Shown piece after piece: positions 14,201-26,072 of a DNA stretch of 64,000 nucleotides. Both the position numbers and the translations under genes were made by a program. How positions within the stretch are numbered: the stretch's first letter is position 1; each line of letters opens with the position of its first letter. This DNA comes from Populus alba (Eukaryota > Streptophyta > Magnoliopsida > Malpighiales > Salicaceae): NCBI RefSeq assembly GCF_005239225.2, contig NC_133297.1:13318147-13382146 (forward strand), read 5' to 3'. The notes under the pieces are model-generated. The model saw nothing but the letters and a program-made list of their open reading frames with translations. It did not search any database and had not been told where the DNA came from.

Positions 14201-14480
14201 TTTCTATGTTTGTGTATGCAGTGTTATTCTCACGCACTATAGGTTTCTATTAATCATCTTAAATATCTTATCAACCTCCAACTCTATTTACCATTATGGT
14301 TAACATTTTTACTTTACAACAAGTAGAAATATACTTGTAATATTCATATGTTTTTACTTTATCCTCTTATTCCGCGTTTAAACATCTAATTATAATAGCA
14401 CAAGCACTAACACTATCATCTATATTATTGTACTTAGGCCTGCGCTGCACCATAAGTCTACAATATTTTAGTAAAAAATA
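11200..14480. other. Intergenic, AT-rich, no gene recognised
   Basis: The stretch between the divergent ubinuclein and PTAC6 genes. It holds one copy of the short AT-rich element (11355-11545) and otherwise AT-rich sequence with short open frames on both strands (for example 12448-12642 and 12934-13161) that lack codon bias or a recognisable domain. Confidence 0.5.
11355..11545. repeat. Short AT-rich MITE-like element
   Basis: Carries the core phrase tcattttgatgtgctaatat followed by an A-rich half with gatgcatttccaagcaaaaa and a terminus near caaacactc. The same core recurs at many other sites here. Confidence 0.6.
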
Positions 14481-15490
14481 ATGTCTAAGTGCCACAAATG
14501 CGTATAAAAAAAGCAACGATTTGGGTTATAGCCTTGAGTGGATCTAATAAGATGATTTTATTTTAATTAAACTATAAAAGATAGACAATAATAGTAAATT
14601 GAAAAAAACAAAAAAAAACCGATCATAATAACATGAAAAAAAAAAACATTTGGAGGTACAAAACAAAGGACAAAAAATAAGTTATAAGTCAACTTGAGGT
14701 AGGATGATAAACATGTAAAATGAGTAATAAAAGCGAGTTAATCCAGATTAACACGCCTAAATTGTGGCCTATGTCATGAAAAAAGTTAACCTAATAGAAA
14801 AGGAATAAAAAAAAAATCACGAAGCCATAAAAAATATCAAACAATAAAAAACAAGTTTTACAAAGAATGTTGACTCGCGTTATCTTTTCAAATCATTTAC
14901 CTATGTCCTTAGACTAGAAACACCATATATGAAAAAACAATGAAACTTAATTTTAAGCAAATCAAACGTTGAAGAATGAAATTTGAGAAAAAAAAATATA
15001 CCATAAATTTGAATTGATTAATGAAATTGAAAAGCCTTGAAAATTGCACAAAAGAACTAAGAAAAAAAATCACAAATAAAAAGAACGAGGACTAAATCGG
15101 AAAACAACATATGAAAAATTAAGATTGAAGAATGAAATTGAAAAAAAAAATCAAAATCCTACAAAAGGGCCAATGACAAAAATTATGAACCAAAAGAACA
15201 TGGACTAAATCCAAAGACAACAAATTGAGGAGCAACTTTGAAATTTTGGATATTTAGGTGCGAAAACCATATAATAAAAAGAGAAGAGAAAAAAAGAAGG
15301 TTGTCCACACCAAACTAGAGGTTAATTCAGGACACATACCAATCAAGGAATGAGGGGCTTCCAAGAGGATTCAAACTCATTCATGTAAGCCATCGTTTAG
15401 TTGTTTGGTGGTGACATACGCATCGTTCGAAGATTGTGACCACCCTTTATGTGCTGACATGTATAATTTTTTTAATATTTATTAAACATT
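14480..15490. repeat. A-rich degenerate repeat block, copy 1
   Basis: About 1 kb of A-rich sequence made of loosely repeated phrases such as gaggactaaatc, gaagaatgaaattgaaaaa and gaacatggactaaatcc. It ends in a more complex part with ccacaccaaa and gctgacatgtataa, then a T-rich tail with tatttattaaa. A similar arrangement is found at 51340-52560. I cannot assign a transposon class. Confidence 0.5.
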
Positions 15491-16262
15491 AAAGAATTAA
15501 TACTCATCTAATCCCTTTTTAACAATAACAAAAGAACCAAGGTTAAAATAATGAAAATAACCATTGATCAAAGCTAAGGTTTTTTTTACCTCAAGAATAT
15601 TTCAGTAACTATACTGTGAATTTAAAGGTGAAAAGGCAAAAACACATCAAAATATTAAGCTTATATTTTTTTTATTTCAGAGATATTGTTGTGCTTTTAT
15701 TATTAAAAAATAATAAAAAGATTGTACTACTCTGGTCAATTAGGCAAAGTTTTATGTCATGAGAGGCATACTTTCATTATTACAATACACATTATACCTG
15801 CGTGTAGAGCTACAATAATGTGCAGTTTTAAAACTCGGAACTTGGTTGCCTCTTAGAAATCAGGTCGGGTTTTTAAAAAAAAAACTTAGTTGATCCGGTA
15901 AAAACACGAGTGTCACTCCCTTAAATATTTATTTTATATATATAAATATAATATTGTTTTGATTTAAAAAGTAATTGAGGTCAGCCCTCAGCCCTTAACT
16001 CGGGCTATGCTCCATATCAATCCCCGGGCCGCGTTTAAAATAAGTGATGCACGGTGGATTTCACCCTCTACTGACGATAACGCTAGTTTCTGATGGAGAA
16101 CCAACTTTCTCGCAGCCCACGGTCAATCCATCACCATCCAGAAACCGACACCTGTTAAATTGCAAATCCTCCCTAAAACTCCTGCCCGCACGCAACAACA
16201 ACTCAAAAACCCAATCACTAAACCCCCTCCATTTCCTCTCACTTTCTCACCTCCCAATCACC

Positions 16263-18609
16263 ATGATCACCGCCACACTTTCCCTCCTCTCTCCAGCACT
16301 CCTCACCAGAAAACCCCCAATCCTAACGACCACCGCCCCTCTCTTCCCCTCCTCCCTCAAACTTACACCAATTTCACACAATTTCACCTTCAAACTCCCA
16401 CCAAAAAGGTTCATTCCCAAAGCCGACGATGGAGACGCAGATGGAGGGCCAGATGACTATGACATGGACGAGGAAGAAGTGGAGGAACTGGACAATAAGA
16501 AAGACTACGACGTTGAGTATGAACCTTTGTCTGCTTCAGCTATCGCAGTTGGTAACGAAGACGAGGAGATTTCTATGGTGAATAGTAAGAGTTTTGTGCA
16601 CACACAAGGCTGGGATTCTGAGAAAATTGTCGATTATAGGATTAACGAGGAAGAATTTCATAAAATTAGCTTGTTTGATTGTGACTTCTTTATTAGGAAG
16701 CCGCCTGACCCTGACGATGACGTCTATGATTTTAGAGAGGTTTTTTTTCCTCTGATGAATTTAGGTGTTTCTTTTTGAATTTTTACTGATTTGGTTATCT
16801 GGGTTGTTTGTTTCATGTGGGTTTTCTTTTAATGGGTTGTAGATGTATGTTACTCCGCCGGATACAGATGTTTATGCTATTCCGAAGGTTCTTGCTCCAA
16901 TGCCTCAAAAGGTACTACAATTTTTGTTATTTTTAGTGCAATTACAATTACTAAGGTCCTCGTAGTTTTTTATAAAGCTTAACGTCACGTTTTGCTAGCT
17001 AATCTTATATTTGTTGAATTTTAATGGTTTTTTTTTAATATTTTTTTAAATTACAGTACATACGATGCGCAGAGACTGACTATGGGGGTTATAATGTTAC
17101 TGAACCACCCATCGATGCGCCTCGAGATCCATTTTATAAATCCGAGAGGGAGATCTGGAAGGTGGGGTGATTATTTGGTAATATGTGACATTAATGTCAT
17201 GTTTAGTAGCAGATGGTGCAATCAATTGTTTTTGCTTTTTGTTTGCCCCTATGCTGAAATTCGTAAACCAGGTGCAGAAATGCTTTACGATATGAACTTA
17301 GATTTCATTCTTTCTAAGTTTTATTCTGTTTCATTGTGAAAATGAAGGGCTCCAATGAATAATACGTTTGACGTGTTTCATTTCATCACCTTAAGATATG
17401 GTGTGCCAAATAGCACCTTAGGTGATTGAATTGCTCAACTACAGTTTATGGTATCACAACTTTTATTAGGAAAAAATAAATTTAGCGCTATATTTGTTGC
17501 TAGTGTATATATATTTTTTTAACCTTTATGGGCAAAAGTGGATGCACAGTAATATAGCAGTTGAGGTTGAGGGAAAACAGAGGCTCTGGGTTCACAGGTC
17601 AGCTGAGTGTAGAGTCTGGAGGGATGACATTTATGGTCTTTAATATTCATTTCACTCGCTGTCACAGCTTCACAAGCTACATTTTTCATTGCAGGTGTTC
17701 TTGTTTAAGCATTACAGGAACCGGAGGTTGGGGGATCCTGATTTTGTGCTAGACTTTGATGAGATTTACGTTATCGATTCCAAAACAAAGTCAATAACAA
17801 GAGCAAAAGTACTGGTGAGAAACTTAGTCTTTTAAACTGGTTTGGATCTAATCACAACATGCTTATGCTTAATTTCTTTCTAGTCTTCGCTGATTTCCAT
17901 CAGACCTTTTGATTCAGATGAATTAATAGGAGGATTTGCCAATTTGATGCCGGCAGAGCTTTAGTGTAGTTACGTGAAAATCATCCTGTTTTCATTGCTA
18001 TTTTTTTATTTATTTAGTAATGCTCCACAATTTTCCTCATTCCTCTGTATCTCCCTACCTGCTACATCTCAGGCATAAGATGATTGAATAACATAGGAAA
18101 AGACAAGGGAAAATAGTGGACAGACTTGACGTTTTTGTTTCTCATTACTTTATAGTTCGACCCGATACATGATTCTTTGTATCCTAGGGTCGAGGCTTAG
18201 GTTGAAGAGGATTCATTCCTAAATCCACTGAGTACTAACTGATTAAGTTGCTATTGAATTATGGCTTGTCAGTTCTTTGACTCCCACATTTGTTTAATTT
18301 ATTGCTGCGTGGATGAACAGGTCACAGTTCCTGGAGGAAGAAATAGGGATAGAAAGACCGACTTGCTTGTAGTGCGCGATAAAGGGACCTCTTTCAAAAT
18401 AATCCATTCGGTAACTTTCTTTGCTTCAAATCACCCACCATAATCTTATATGCTTTCAACTGCTGGATTGATTTTCGCTTGGATGTTTTTAGAGTGAAAG
18501 GGAGGACCCCACCACTATTATAGAGAAGGAAGAGTGGGCAAGGTCTAGACAAGATATGGAGAGGCATCTCAGAAAGTTACGGGACTTTGATGTTTCAAAT
18601 TGGTTCTAA
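16263..18609 (+). CDS. PTAC6: Plastid transcriptionally active chromosome protein 6 (PTAC6/PAP8)
   Basis: Six exons: 16263-16739, 16843-16911, 17057-17161, 17695-17814, 18321-18410, 18493-18609, giving 325 residues, essentially the length of the Arabidopsis protein. Residues 1 to about 50 are Ser/Pro/Thr-rich with few acidic residues, a chloroplast transit peptide. An acidic stretch follows (DDYDMDEEEVEELDNKKDYD), characteristic of the family. The conserved body includes YIRCAETDYGGYNVTEPP and a basic RNRRLGDPDFVLDFDEIYV segment, and the protein ends in NWF. PTAC6/PAP8 is an essential accessory subunit of the plastid-encoded RNA polymerase, needed for chloroplast transcription and greening; it has no known enzyme domain. 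The ATG at 16263 was chosen because its product starts as a typical transit peptide, though the frame is open upstream to 16044. Confidence 0.92.
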
Positions 18610-19240
18610 TTGATCAGCATTGGAGATGAAGCGCATATATAAAGAAACATGGTCAGAACAAGTGCAGATGCACTGAGGTTTGAACTTCATCATATATTAG
18701 CATCCTGGACCTCCTCATCTCTACTACCAAGAAATTTCTGATGATGCCAAAATTTTTAAGAAACTCTTGTGGGACATGAGAATGGCACTTTCCCTCTTTT
18801 GTACTTTAATTTGCAAGTGTTGGTGATCTGCCTAGAGTTGTGATTATTCTGTGTCTGTTGTTCTCAGCCAGTGATCGTTTTACTAGAGCTGGAATTGTTC
18901 AAATCCGTAACTATGAAGAACAGCCGTCTGGTGGGGTCGATGATGCCTAAATATAGTCTTACAACAGATTGTTAGGACTATCATCACGAATGCCCAACTC
19001 CCCCTTGTACCAGCTATATATTCCAACATGCTTTGCAAGACTGATTCTAGATATCTGTTCAAAATTACTCAATTTTTGATTTGGACCTTATTCTCAAGGC
19101 ATGATCTTGGATAATCAACTGGATTCATTTGCTTTTTGTTCTTGGTCAAGCTCTCCGCCTCTCTGCTAGAGCATTATTACTGGGTATAAACAAAGTTGTT
19201 GTAATCTTTTCTTTGGTTCAGTGATTGGAGTAACCATTAT
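18610..19240 (+). other. Probable PTAC6 3' UTR
   Basis: The 600 bases after the stop have a more balanced composition than the surrounding intergenic DNA, with no long open frame. This fits a long or spliced 3' UTR, but no polyadenylation site can be fixed. Confidence 0.35.
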
Positions 19241-21210
19241 GCAAAGGTAATCCTTCGTTGATCTACCCTCTTCAATCTCGGAGCCCGGACTGAGATGTCC
19301 AAGTCTGGTTCTGATGCTACAGGGACGGTACAGGGACGATAGAGGTTAATTTCAATACCACACAAGTGTTGCTTGTAACTATAGCTGGAATGGAGAAAAG
19401 AAAATTTATCATAGCTTCCATTCCAAAAATAAGAGGTAATTAATTTTTCCACTCCAAAAAATGATTTCTGTTACAAGATTTGAAGAGATATATAGTGCTA
19501 GCATAAATCCATTTGATAGTGGGCATGTTCTCGAGACACAAACCCATTATTTTATTTTATAAAAAAATTACTCATATAAACATGTCTTATCTCTCTATAT
19601 GCCCTTTTCACTTTTCACTCTTCACTCCCGTCTCTTTTCATACTTCCCCTCTTTCACCATGGTTATTGCATTTATGTGATTGAGTATAACTCCATGGACC
19701 AAGTAGGCTCGCAAGTCTAATTTTACCCTCTCTCCCTCAAAACCCTTTCTTTGTTTGTAGATTATAATGAATTCGCTGCGTAGAACGTTGAAGGAATACA
19801 GTGATTAGTCTTAGAATCAGGAAATTGATAGGTTCTTTCACTAATTTTATCTATTTGATCTGGTAATTTTCTTTGATAAAATCCAAACCACATTGTTGTT
19901 TTCGATTGTCTGTTGCCTAATTCAGCTTGGGCTTTCCCCTTTTTGTGTTGAAGTAAACTTTTGTTTAGAGAATGAGTTACGAGACTGCTGCATATGTTTT
20001 TTTTAAAATATTTTTTTGTAAGGAAATTTATTTAAATAATAATTTTTTATTTTAAAAATCAGTATATTATAATTTGGAATTAAAAAAATTAAAATTAAAA
20101 AATTACGGTTGGTTCAGGCCTGGGAATTGAATTTTTATTTTTAATTTAGAAGTTTCGATCCTATTCATATTTCCTTGATAACTTGTTTTTTTTCTTGTCA
20201 TTACTGTAGGGAACTTCCTTGCCCAACTTGCTTGTTAGCCTTCACAGAGTTTGATTATTTTTCCACCTGCTTAGTTTGTGCTTTACTGCTGGTCTGGTCT
20301 AGACTTTTAGGCTGGAACGAAGGAGTTCATTGGTTCAATGAAGTTTTTTTTAATTATTAATATAGATGTTCATATCAATTTATATATATCTTAATTAATT
20401 TTATAAATTTTAAAATTAATGATCATATAAATTTTTAATAGTCATAAAAAGACTTGAACTCATGATTATTTGAAAATAAACTTAAAACTTGATCAGTTAA
20501 GTTATTCTTAAAGTTGATTACCAATAAATTCCTCTTATTGTTTAAGTGTATAAACCATGTTTTTAAAAAAATTAGTTTTTTTTATTTAAAATTATTTTTT
20601 TTATATTTTTAAATTGTTTTAATATATTAATATAAGAAATAATTATTATCATGTAATACACCTGTAAATATTATTGAAATAATTCTTGCATGAACAATTG
20701 TTGTAAAATTGGATGTAGTTGGAGTCGAAAAAATCTTATAACAAGTACATCATTAAGCCATCCACCAGGATGCTGATGCCAAGTTATAAATTATATTTTT
20801 TATAATAAAAATATTTAAAAATTATTTTAGTAACATCTATGTAAAACTAGAAAAACTATAAATTATATTTTCTTATAATAAAAAAATTTAATATCTTTTA
20901 GTAAATGTGTTGATTACTCTAATATTTATAAAATTATGGTTGAAACAGTACCAAAAAATCCTAACTAGACTTCCCTGCCTTTTTGGTACCACCAGGTATA
21001 TGGCGAGGTTCTCACCTTCTTTGTTAAAATCTAACTAATTTAATTTTAAATAGTATAATTTAACTAGTTAGATTTTAAATTTATTTATTAAAAATTATTT
21101 ATTTGAATGTTATAAATCTTTAAGCCGCTGCATATTTATCCGACTATTAATTTTAAAATTTTAAAAAATTAATTAAAATATACATAAACTAGATCAGACA
21201 TTCACAATCA

Positions 21211-21243
<33 letters not shown>

Positions 21244-22128
21244 AAACCCGGCGCCATCCCAAATGGCATCACTGATGGCCATGAATTTGAGCGTCCACTG
21301 AGAAAGTAGTTCTATGAGTATTCTGCCACGCCCCTAGCTTCAACACCGGATCTTGAGGTGTCGCCACCGATTAATGTATACAAGACCTGTTTTGCATATA
21401 ATAATCATTTTAATAGAGCCACTTGGTTGTCCTTGAGAACTTCCCTTTGCATATGAGACGTGCTTGGGACAGATTGCCCCTTGTAGTAACTGTGCTGCTT
21501 ACACAAACCGATTATCTCTTTTTAATTTGCAAGTTTTGACTGATGGATTTACACCTTACGTGTCAACACAGTCAACTGATTATGCTTGAGAATTTAAGAC
21601 AAGCAATAAATATCTTGTTCATTTTTACTTCTACAATCTGTGGCTGTGTTGTTAACCTAAATATTTTCATTTTTAATGCATATATGTTAGATTTATAAAA
21701 TTATCTAGTGGCTGGGTAAATCATAATTATTATGTTATCTTCTTGGCCACGAATAATTATATATTATATAAAAAAGTAAATGGCCAAAAAACAAAAACAA
21801 TTACTAATAAAAAAAAACCAATGCTTGCCAATATTCAAAATAAAAGACAGTACCCTTTATTATTTTTGAAAAGTCTCAGTAATTTTATTTAATAACAAAG
21901 TAAATATTTTTTTAAAATAAGAAAACCTCATTAAAAAATAAATAAATTTTCAAAATTCAATCACCAACAAATAAAATGTTGAATATTTTTATTAATTTTT
22001 TTAAAAAAAAACTAATTTTAATCAATATGCTGAATTTATATCTTTCACGTGAGGTTGAAATAAGCTCGAGATAAACTTATAAAAAACAATGAAGGTTAAT
22101 TAAGTTTTAAGAAAAGCTATTTTGTCCT

Positions 22129-22173
<45 letters not shown>

Positions 22174-22900
22174 CCACAGAATTCCCATTTTTTCGTTAAG
22201 GTGCGTAATTTAAGTACTAGACATAATCAGACCAGCCCAGTTTTAAGTAGAGGGTCAAGAACACCTGCCCAGATCCAAAGAAATCTAAGTAAGAAAGGAA
22301 GCTAGCGCACAGCCTTGGGCAAAATCTGTAGCCATCTAAACAAGTCAGCAAGAAAGCTCCCCCCTCCAGCTTCTTTCCAACCATAGTCCCAGACGTGTTA
22401 TTTAACCAAAGAAAAAAAAAAGACACAGATTAATAGTCCAAATCAAAGAAATGTTGAAGTGCAGATGATCACACCTGCATCATCATCAGGAATCTTTTGT
22501 TTTTGCGGTTTGAATTTAAAATATTGATGTTTTTTTAATATTTTATGATAGATTTAATGTGCTAATATAAAAAAAATTAATATATTTTTTTTAAAAAATA
22601 CTTTTAAAGTATTACACTACTAAACACACACTTATCTCATCACAAAAAGCAACGTTTTAAACAACGTTTGTCTGATCATAACTATTCAAAGTGGATCGTT
22701 AAAGAAAATTAAAAAAAGAAGAAGAAGAACAGTGATCTTTTTTTAAATTCCTCAATCCTCAGAGGTGACCTTAATTGTATGGCTCCAGAGTAAAGAAACG
22801 CAAAGATACCTGCAATGTGTTCGATTATACCGCGTACAAAAATGTGCAACTTTCCCCATCACATCAGTTCTTAATTAATCTGTCAAGAGTCCCAATTATG
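19240..22900. other. Intergenic with short AT-rich elements and TA microsatellites
   Basis: No gene is supported. Short AT-rich elements occur near 20560-20680 and 22500-22640. TA dinucleotide runs lie at about 21220-21242 and 22131-22172. Two islands of less AT-rich, exon-like composition (about 19560-19990 and 21240-21620) interrupt the background without giving a recognisable protein. Confidence 0.5.
22131..22172. repeat. (TA)n microsatellite
   Basis: About 21 uninterrupted TA units. Confidence 0.95.
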
Positions 22901-22908
22901 GTTTTACT

Positions 22909-23144
22909 GACTACTGTTTAAGTTCACAGCAGAAGCTAGCTAGGCATGCACATGACCATGGCGATCTGGAGCCTGAAATCCATGGCCTTTTATCTATCAA
23001 TAGGGCACGCAAGAAAGCTTTCGCCTTTTGCCCCTACTGTTTATGTTCACAGCAGCTAGCTAGGCAGCACATGACCATGACAACTTGGAGCCTGAAATCC
23101 ATGGCCTTTTATCTATCAACAGGGCACGTAAGAAAGCTTTCGAA
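22909..23144. repeat. Tandem duplication upstream of PISTILLATA
   Basis: Two copies with a period of 123 bases: 22909-23031 and 23032-23144. Both carry gttcacagcag, agctagctaggca, gcacatgaccatg, ggagcctgaaatccatggcc and agaaagctttcg, differing at a small number of sites and small indels. It ends about 650 bases before the PISTILLATA ATG. Confidence 0.9.
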
Positions 23145-23562
23145 ACCCTTTTGACATGAAAGCCATATTCCTTGTCTCTTGACATGAAATTTATCGAGCA
23201 GAGACCCTATTGATTTTTCGATTTGATGGTTAAAGGTTTGATTATTTCACTACATATATATTTTCACCACTCAAACCCTAGACAAGACAATCACATATAT
23301 ACCTCAAGAGTCAAGACCGTCATCTTTTTTTTGAACAGCAAGACCCTAAGTTAGGACACCTCTATCCAGTTCGAGATCCGCAACAGCATTTTACGTATCG
23401 ATCACACCCTAGTCTTGTTTAAAGTCTTGTCTAGATTTCAAAATCAAAACCCTAAGCAACAATTAGTATCAGTCAGCTTCGCAGGAGGGAGAAAAAGAAC
23501 CAATGGTTAACGAGATGAAACAAACTAACAAAGCCAAATCAAACACCAGGTAAAAGCGGTCG

Positions 23563-23582
23563 GCTTGGCTTGGCTTGGCTTT
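23563..23582. repeat. Short GGCTT tandem repeat in PISTILLATA upstream region
   Basis: The pentamer ggctt is repeated about four times in a row about 210 bases before the PISTILLATA start codon. No function can be inferred. Confidence 0.8.
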
Positions 23583-23791
23583 GTCAACAACCCACAAACA
23601 AAAGTTTTATGTCCTTCGCGAAAGTTTTATATCCTCTAACCCGTTATAGTAAGCTCCTCTATTGCTTTGCCCTGTTTCTCTGATATCTCTTTAACTCCTT
23701 TAATACATTATCTCCTCGCACCTTCTCTTTGAAATCAAGAAAAGTTTTAAAAAAAGGAATAGAAAAGAGTTCTCTGTGTGTGTAGCGAGAG

Positions 23792-24771
23792 ATGGGGAGA
23801 GGTAAGATTGAGATCAAGAGGATTGAAAACTCAAGCAACAGGCAAGTGACCTACTCTAAGAGGAGAAGTGGGATCATAAAAAAAGCTAAGGAGATCACAG
23901 TTTTATGCGATGCTCAAGTTTCTCTTGTCATCTTTGCTAGTTCTGGAAGGATGCATGAGTACTGCAGCCCTTCCACTACGTATGTAGTTCCAGTTTATCC
24001 TGCTCTTTTGTCTAGAATTTTATAGTTCTCGTTTTTTCTCTTTTGTTTTATTTTTCCTGTTAACTTCTTGGTCGATCGTCTTTATATTTTTATTACTCTT
24101 TTTTTCTGTCTCAAATTTTGTTTTTGACGGTGAAGGGTGGTCGATCTGTTGGACAAGTATCACAAGCAATCTGGTAAGAGGCTGTGGGATGCTAAACATG
24201 AGGTAGGGTTAACTCTCTTCTCTTTCTCTCTCTCTTTCTGCCCCCTAATATCTGATCCAACACCTTTTGTCTCTTGTATTTACCTGTGAAGCATCTTGTT
24301 CTTCCAATGGAAAATAAGATGAAGCTTTATATATTTTGCTATAATTATGGCAAGCGACGACATCAACTTTGAATCCTATGAACAGATCTACAAAAGGGAT
24401 GCAATCTATTACAATATTGTTTTTATACTATTTAAAAAGAAAACCAAAAATAGTATTTCATGGACAGATCTGGTACAAATTGTTTTATTAATGAGTTCCT
24501 TTTCCTTGCTAAAATTGAATGATGAATAATAGGTGTTAGCTAGACCACAAGGAAATGAAAACTGTTTCCAAAAATAGATCTACACAGGCGATCGAATCTA
24601 CTCTCTTTACAAGCTTCACAGAGACACCACTAGAAGACTGTTTTGTTCTTCGGAAGCCTATTACCCATATGAACAGTCTAATAGGACCAACGCTCATTAT
24701 CTGTCTATCTTTTCGCGAATTTCTATTTTTTATATTCATGTGTTTGTGAAGAAAAAACTAAGACCTAGGGT

Positions 24772-24802
<31 letters not shown>

Positions 24803-26072
24803 ACAGAACCTCAGCAACGAGATTGACAGAATCAAGAAAGAGAATGAAAGCATGCAGATTGAGCTGAGGTAGATTTCCCTTCCTCCCTTTGCTCTCTTTG
24901 ATCTTGATTAATTTGATTTTTCTTTCTCTCGATTGATAATGTCAAAATATGTGAATTTCCAGGCATCTGAAAGGGCAGGATATCTCATCTTTGCCCCACA
25001 AAGAGTTGATGGCCATAGAGGAAGCCCTTGATACTGGCCTTGCTGCTGTCCGTAAAAAGCAGGTATATAGTGCAGTGTTCTGTAATAAAAAATAAATGTT
25101 TGTTTATATATATATATAGGAGGCTTAATAATTAAGCAGATTAGTGCAGTGTCCCTTTATTTGTTTTTTTCTTTAATGTTGATTTTTAGTTTCCTTGATT
25201 TTGGCAGATGGAGTTCCACAGCATGTTGGAGCAAAATGTATGTATATTTCAAACCGTCACTTCATATTACGAGTGACAAGATTATGGCTTCGATTTTGTT
25301 GGCCTCATATTTATTATCCTCGGGTTTCTCCTGCAAAAACTAGTTAAAGTCTTGCTTTTTGTCTAACTTTATTCCTTTTTACTGGAAATTTTCAGGAAAA
25401 GATATTGGATGAGGAATTCAAGCACCTCCAGTTCGTTCTGGTATAATTTGTTATCACCTTCACTCTGAATTTTATGTGTGCTAGCTTGTACGTACTGTTT
25501 CATGCATGGGGAATTGGCTATGCCATCACCACACATCAAACTAATTAATTAACCAGGCCAATTGTCTATCCAAAAAGCAAAAAGAAAGCTCTAACATAAA
25601 ATCAAGTGACTGAAACAGTAAAAGTTAAAGAGAAAAAAAAAAAACTATATCCTCTTTGGAGGCTTGGCCCCCCTCCATTCATCTTGTTAATATCAGTGAA
25701 TTTTGTTACTGACTCGAGTCTGTATATACCCTGGTCGATATATATTCGAGATTGACCAAAAACTGAAAATCAACTCCATATCTTGATTGGTTTAATTGAA
25801 TCATCCCATGACATAAGTAGATCATGATGGCCCTGCGCTGGTTCTCAATTATCCTACTGTGAATATTCATTCCTTGAAAGTTTATCAATGTATATTCTCT
25901 CTTTGTATGTATACACACACACACACAGCAACAACAAGAGATGGCCATGGAAGAGAGTGCGATGGAGATGGAAAATGCTTATCATCAACAAAGGGTGAGA
26001 GACTATAATTCCCAGGTGCCTTTCGCATTCCGCGTGCAGCCTATCCAGCCAAATTTGCAAGAGAGGATGTAA
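23792..26072 (+). CDS. PI: MADS-box B-class floral homeotic protein PISTILLATA
   Basis: Seven exons: 23792-23979, 24136-24202, 24807-24868, 24963-25062, 25208-25237, 25396-25440, 25929-26072, giving 211 residues with the exon sizes typical of MIKC genes (62-, 100-, 30- and 45-base middle exons). Residues 1-60 are the MADS domain ([48 protein letters not shown]). The GLO/PI-type K domain follows, and the C-terminus carries the diagnostic PI motif [16 protein letters not shown]. In the family PI pairs with AP3 proteins to bind CArG boxes and specify petals and stamens; in dioecious trees with reduced perianths it acts mainly in stamens. All conserved residues I can check are present, so the gene appears intact. 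Intron 2 (24203-24806) contains a TA microsatellite and the last intron ends in an AC microsatellite. Confidence 0.97.
24775..24802. repeat. (TA)n microsatellite in PISTILLATA intron 2
   Basis: About 14 TA units ending four bases before the exon 3 acceptor AG. Confidence 0.95.
25912..25928. repeat. (AC)n microsatellite forming the PISTILLATA exon 7 acceptor
   Basis: About eight AC units run directly into the acceptor AG of the last exon, replacing the usual pyrimidine tract; the exon then starts with three CAA codons. Confidence 0.85.
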
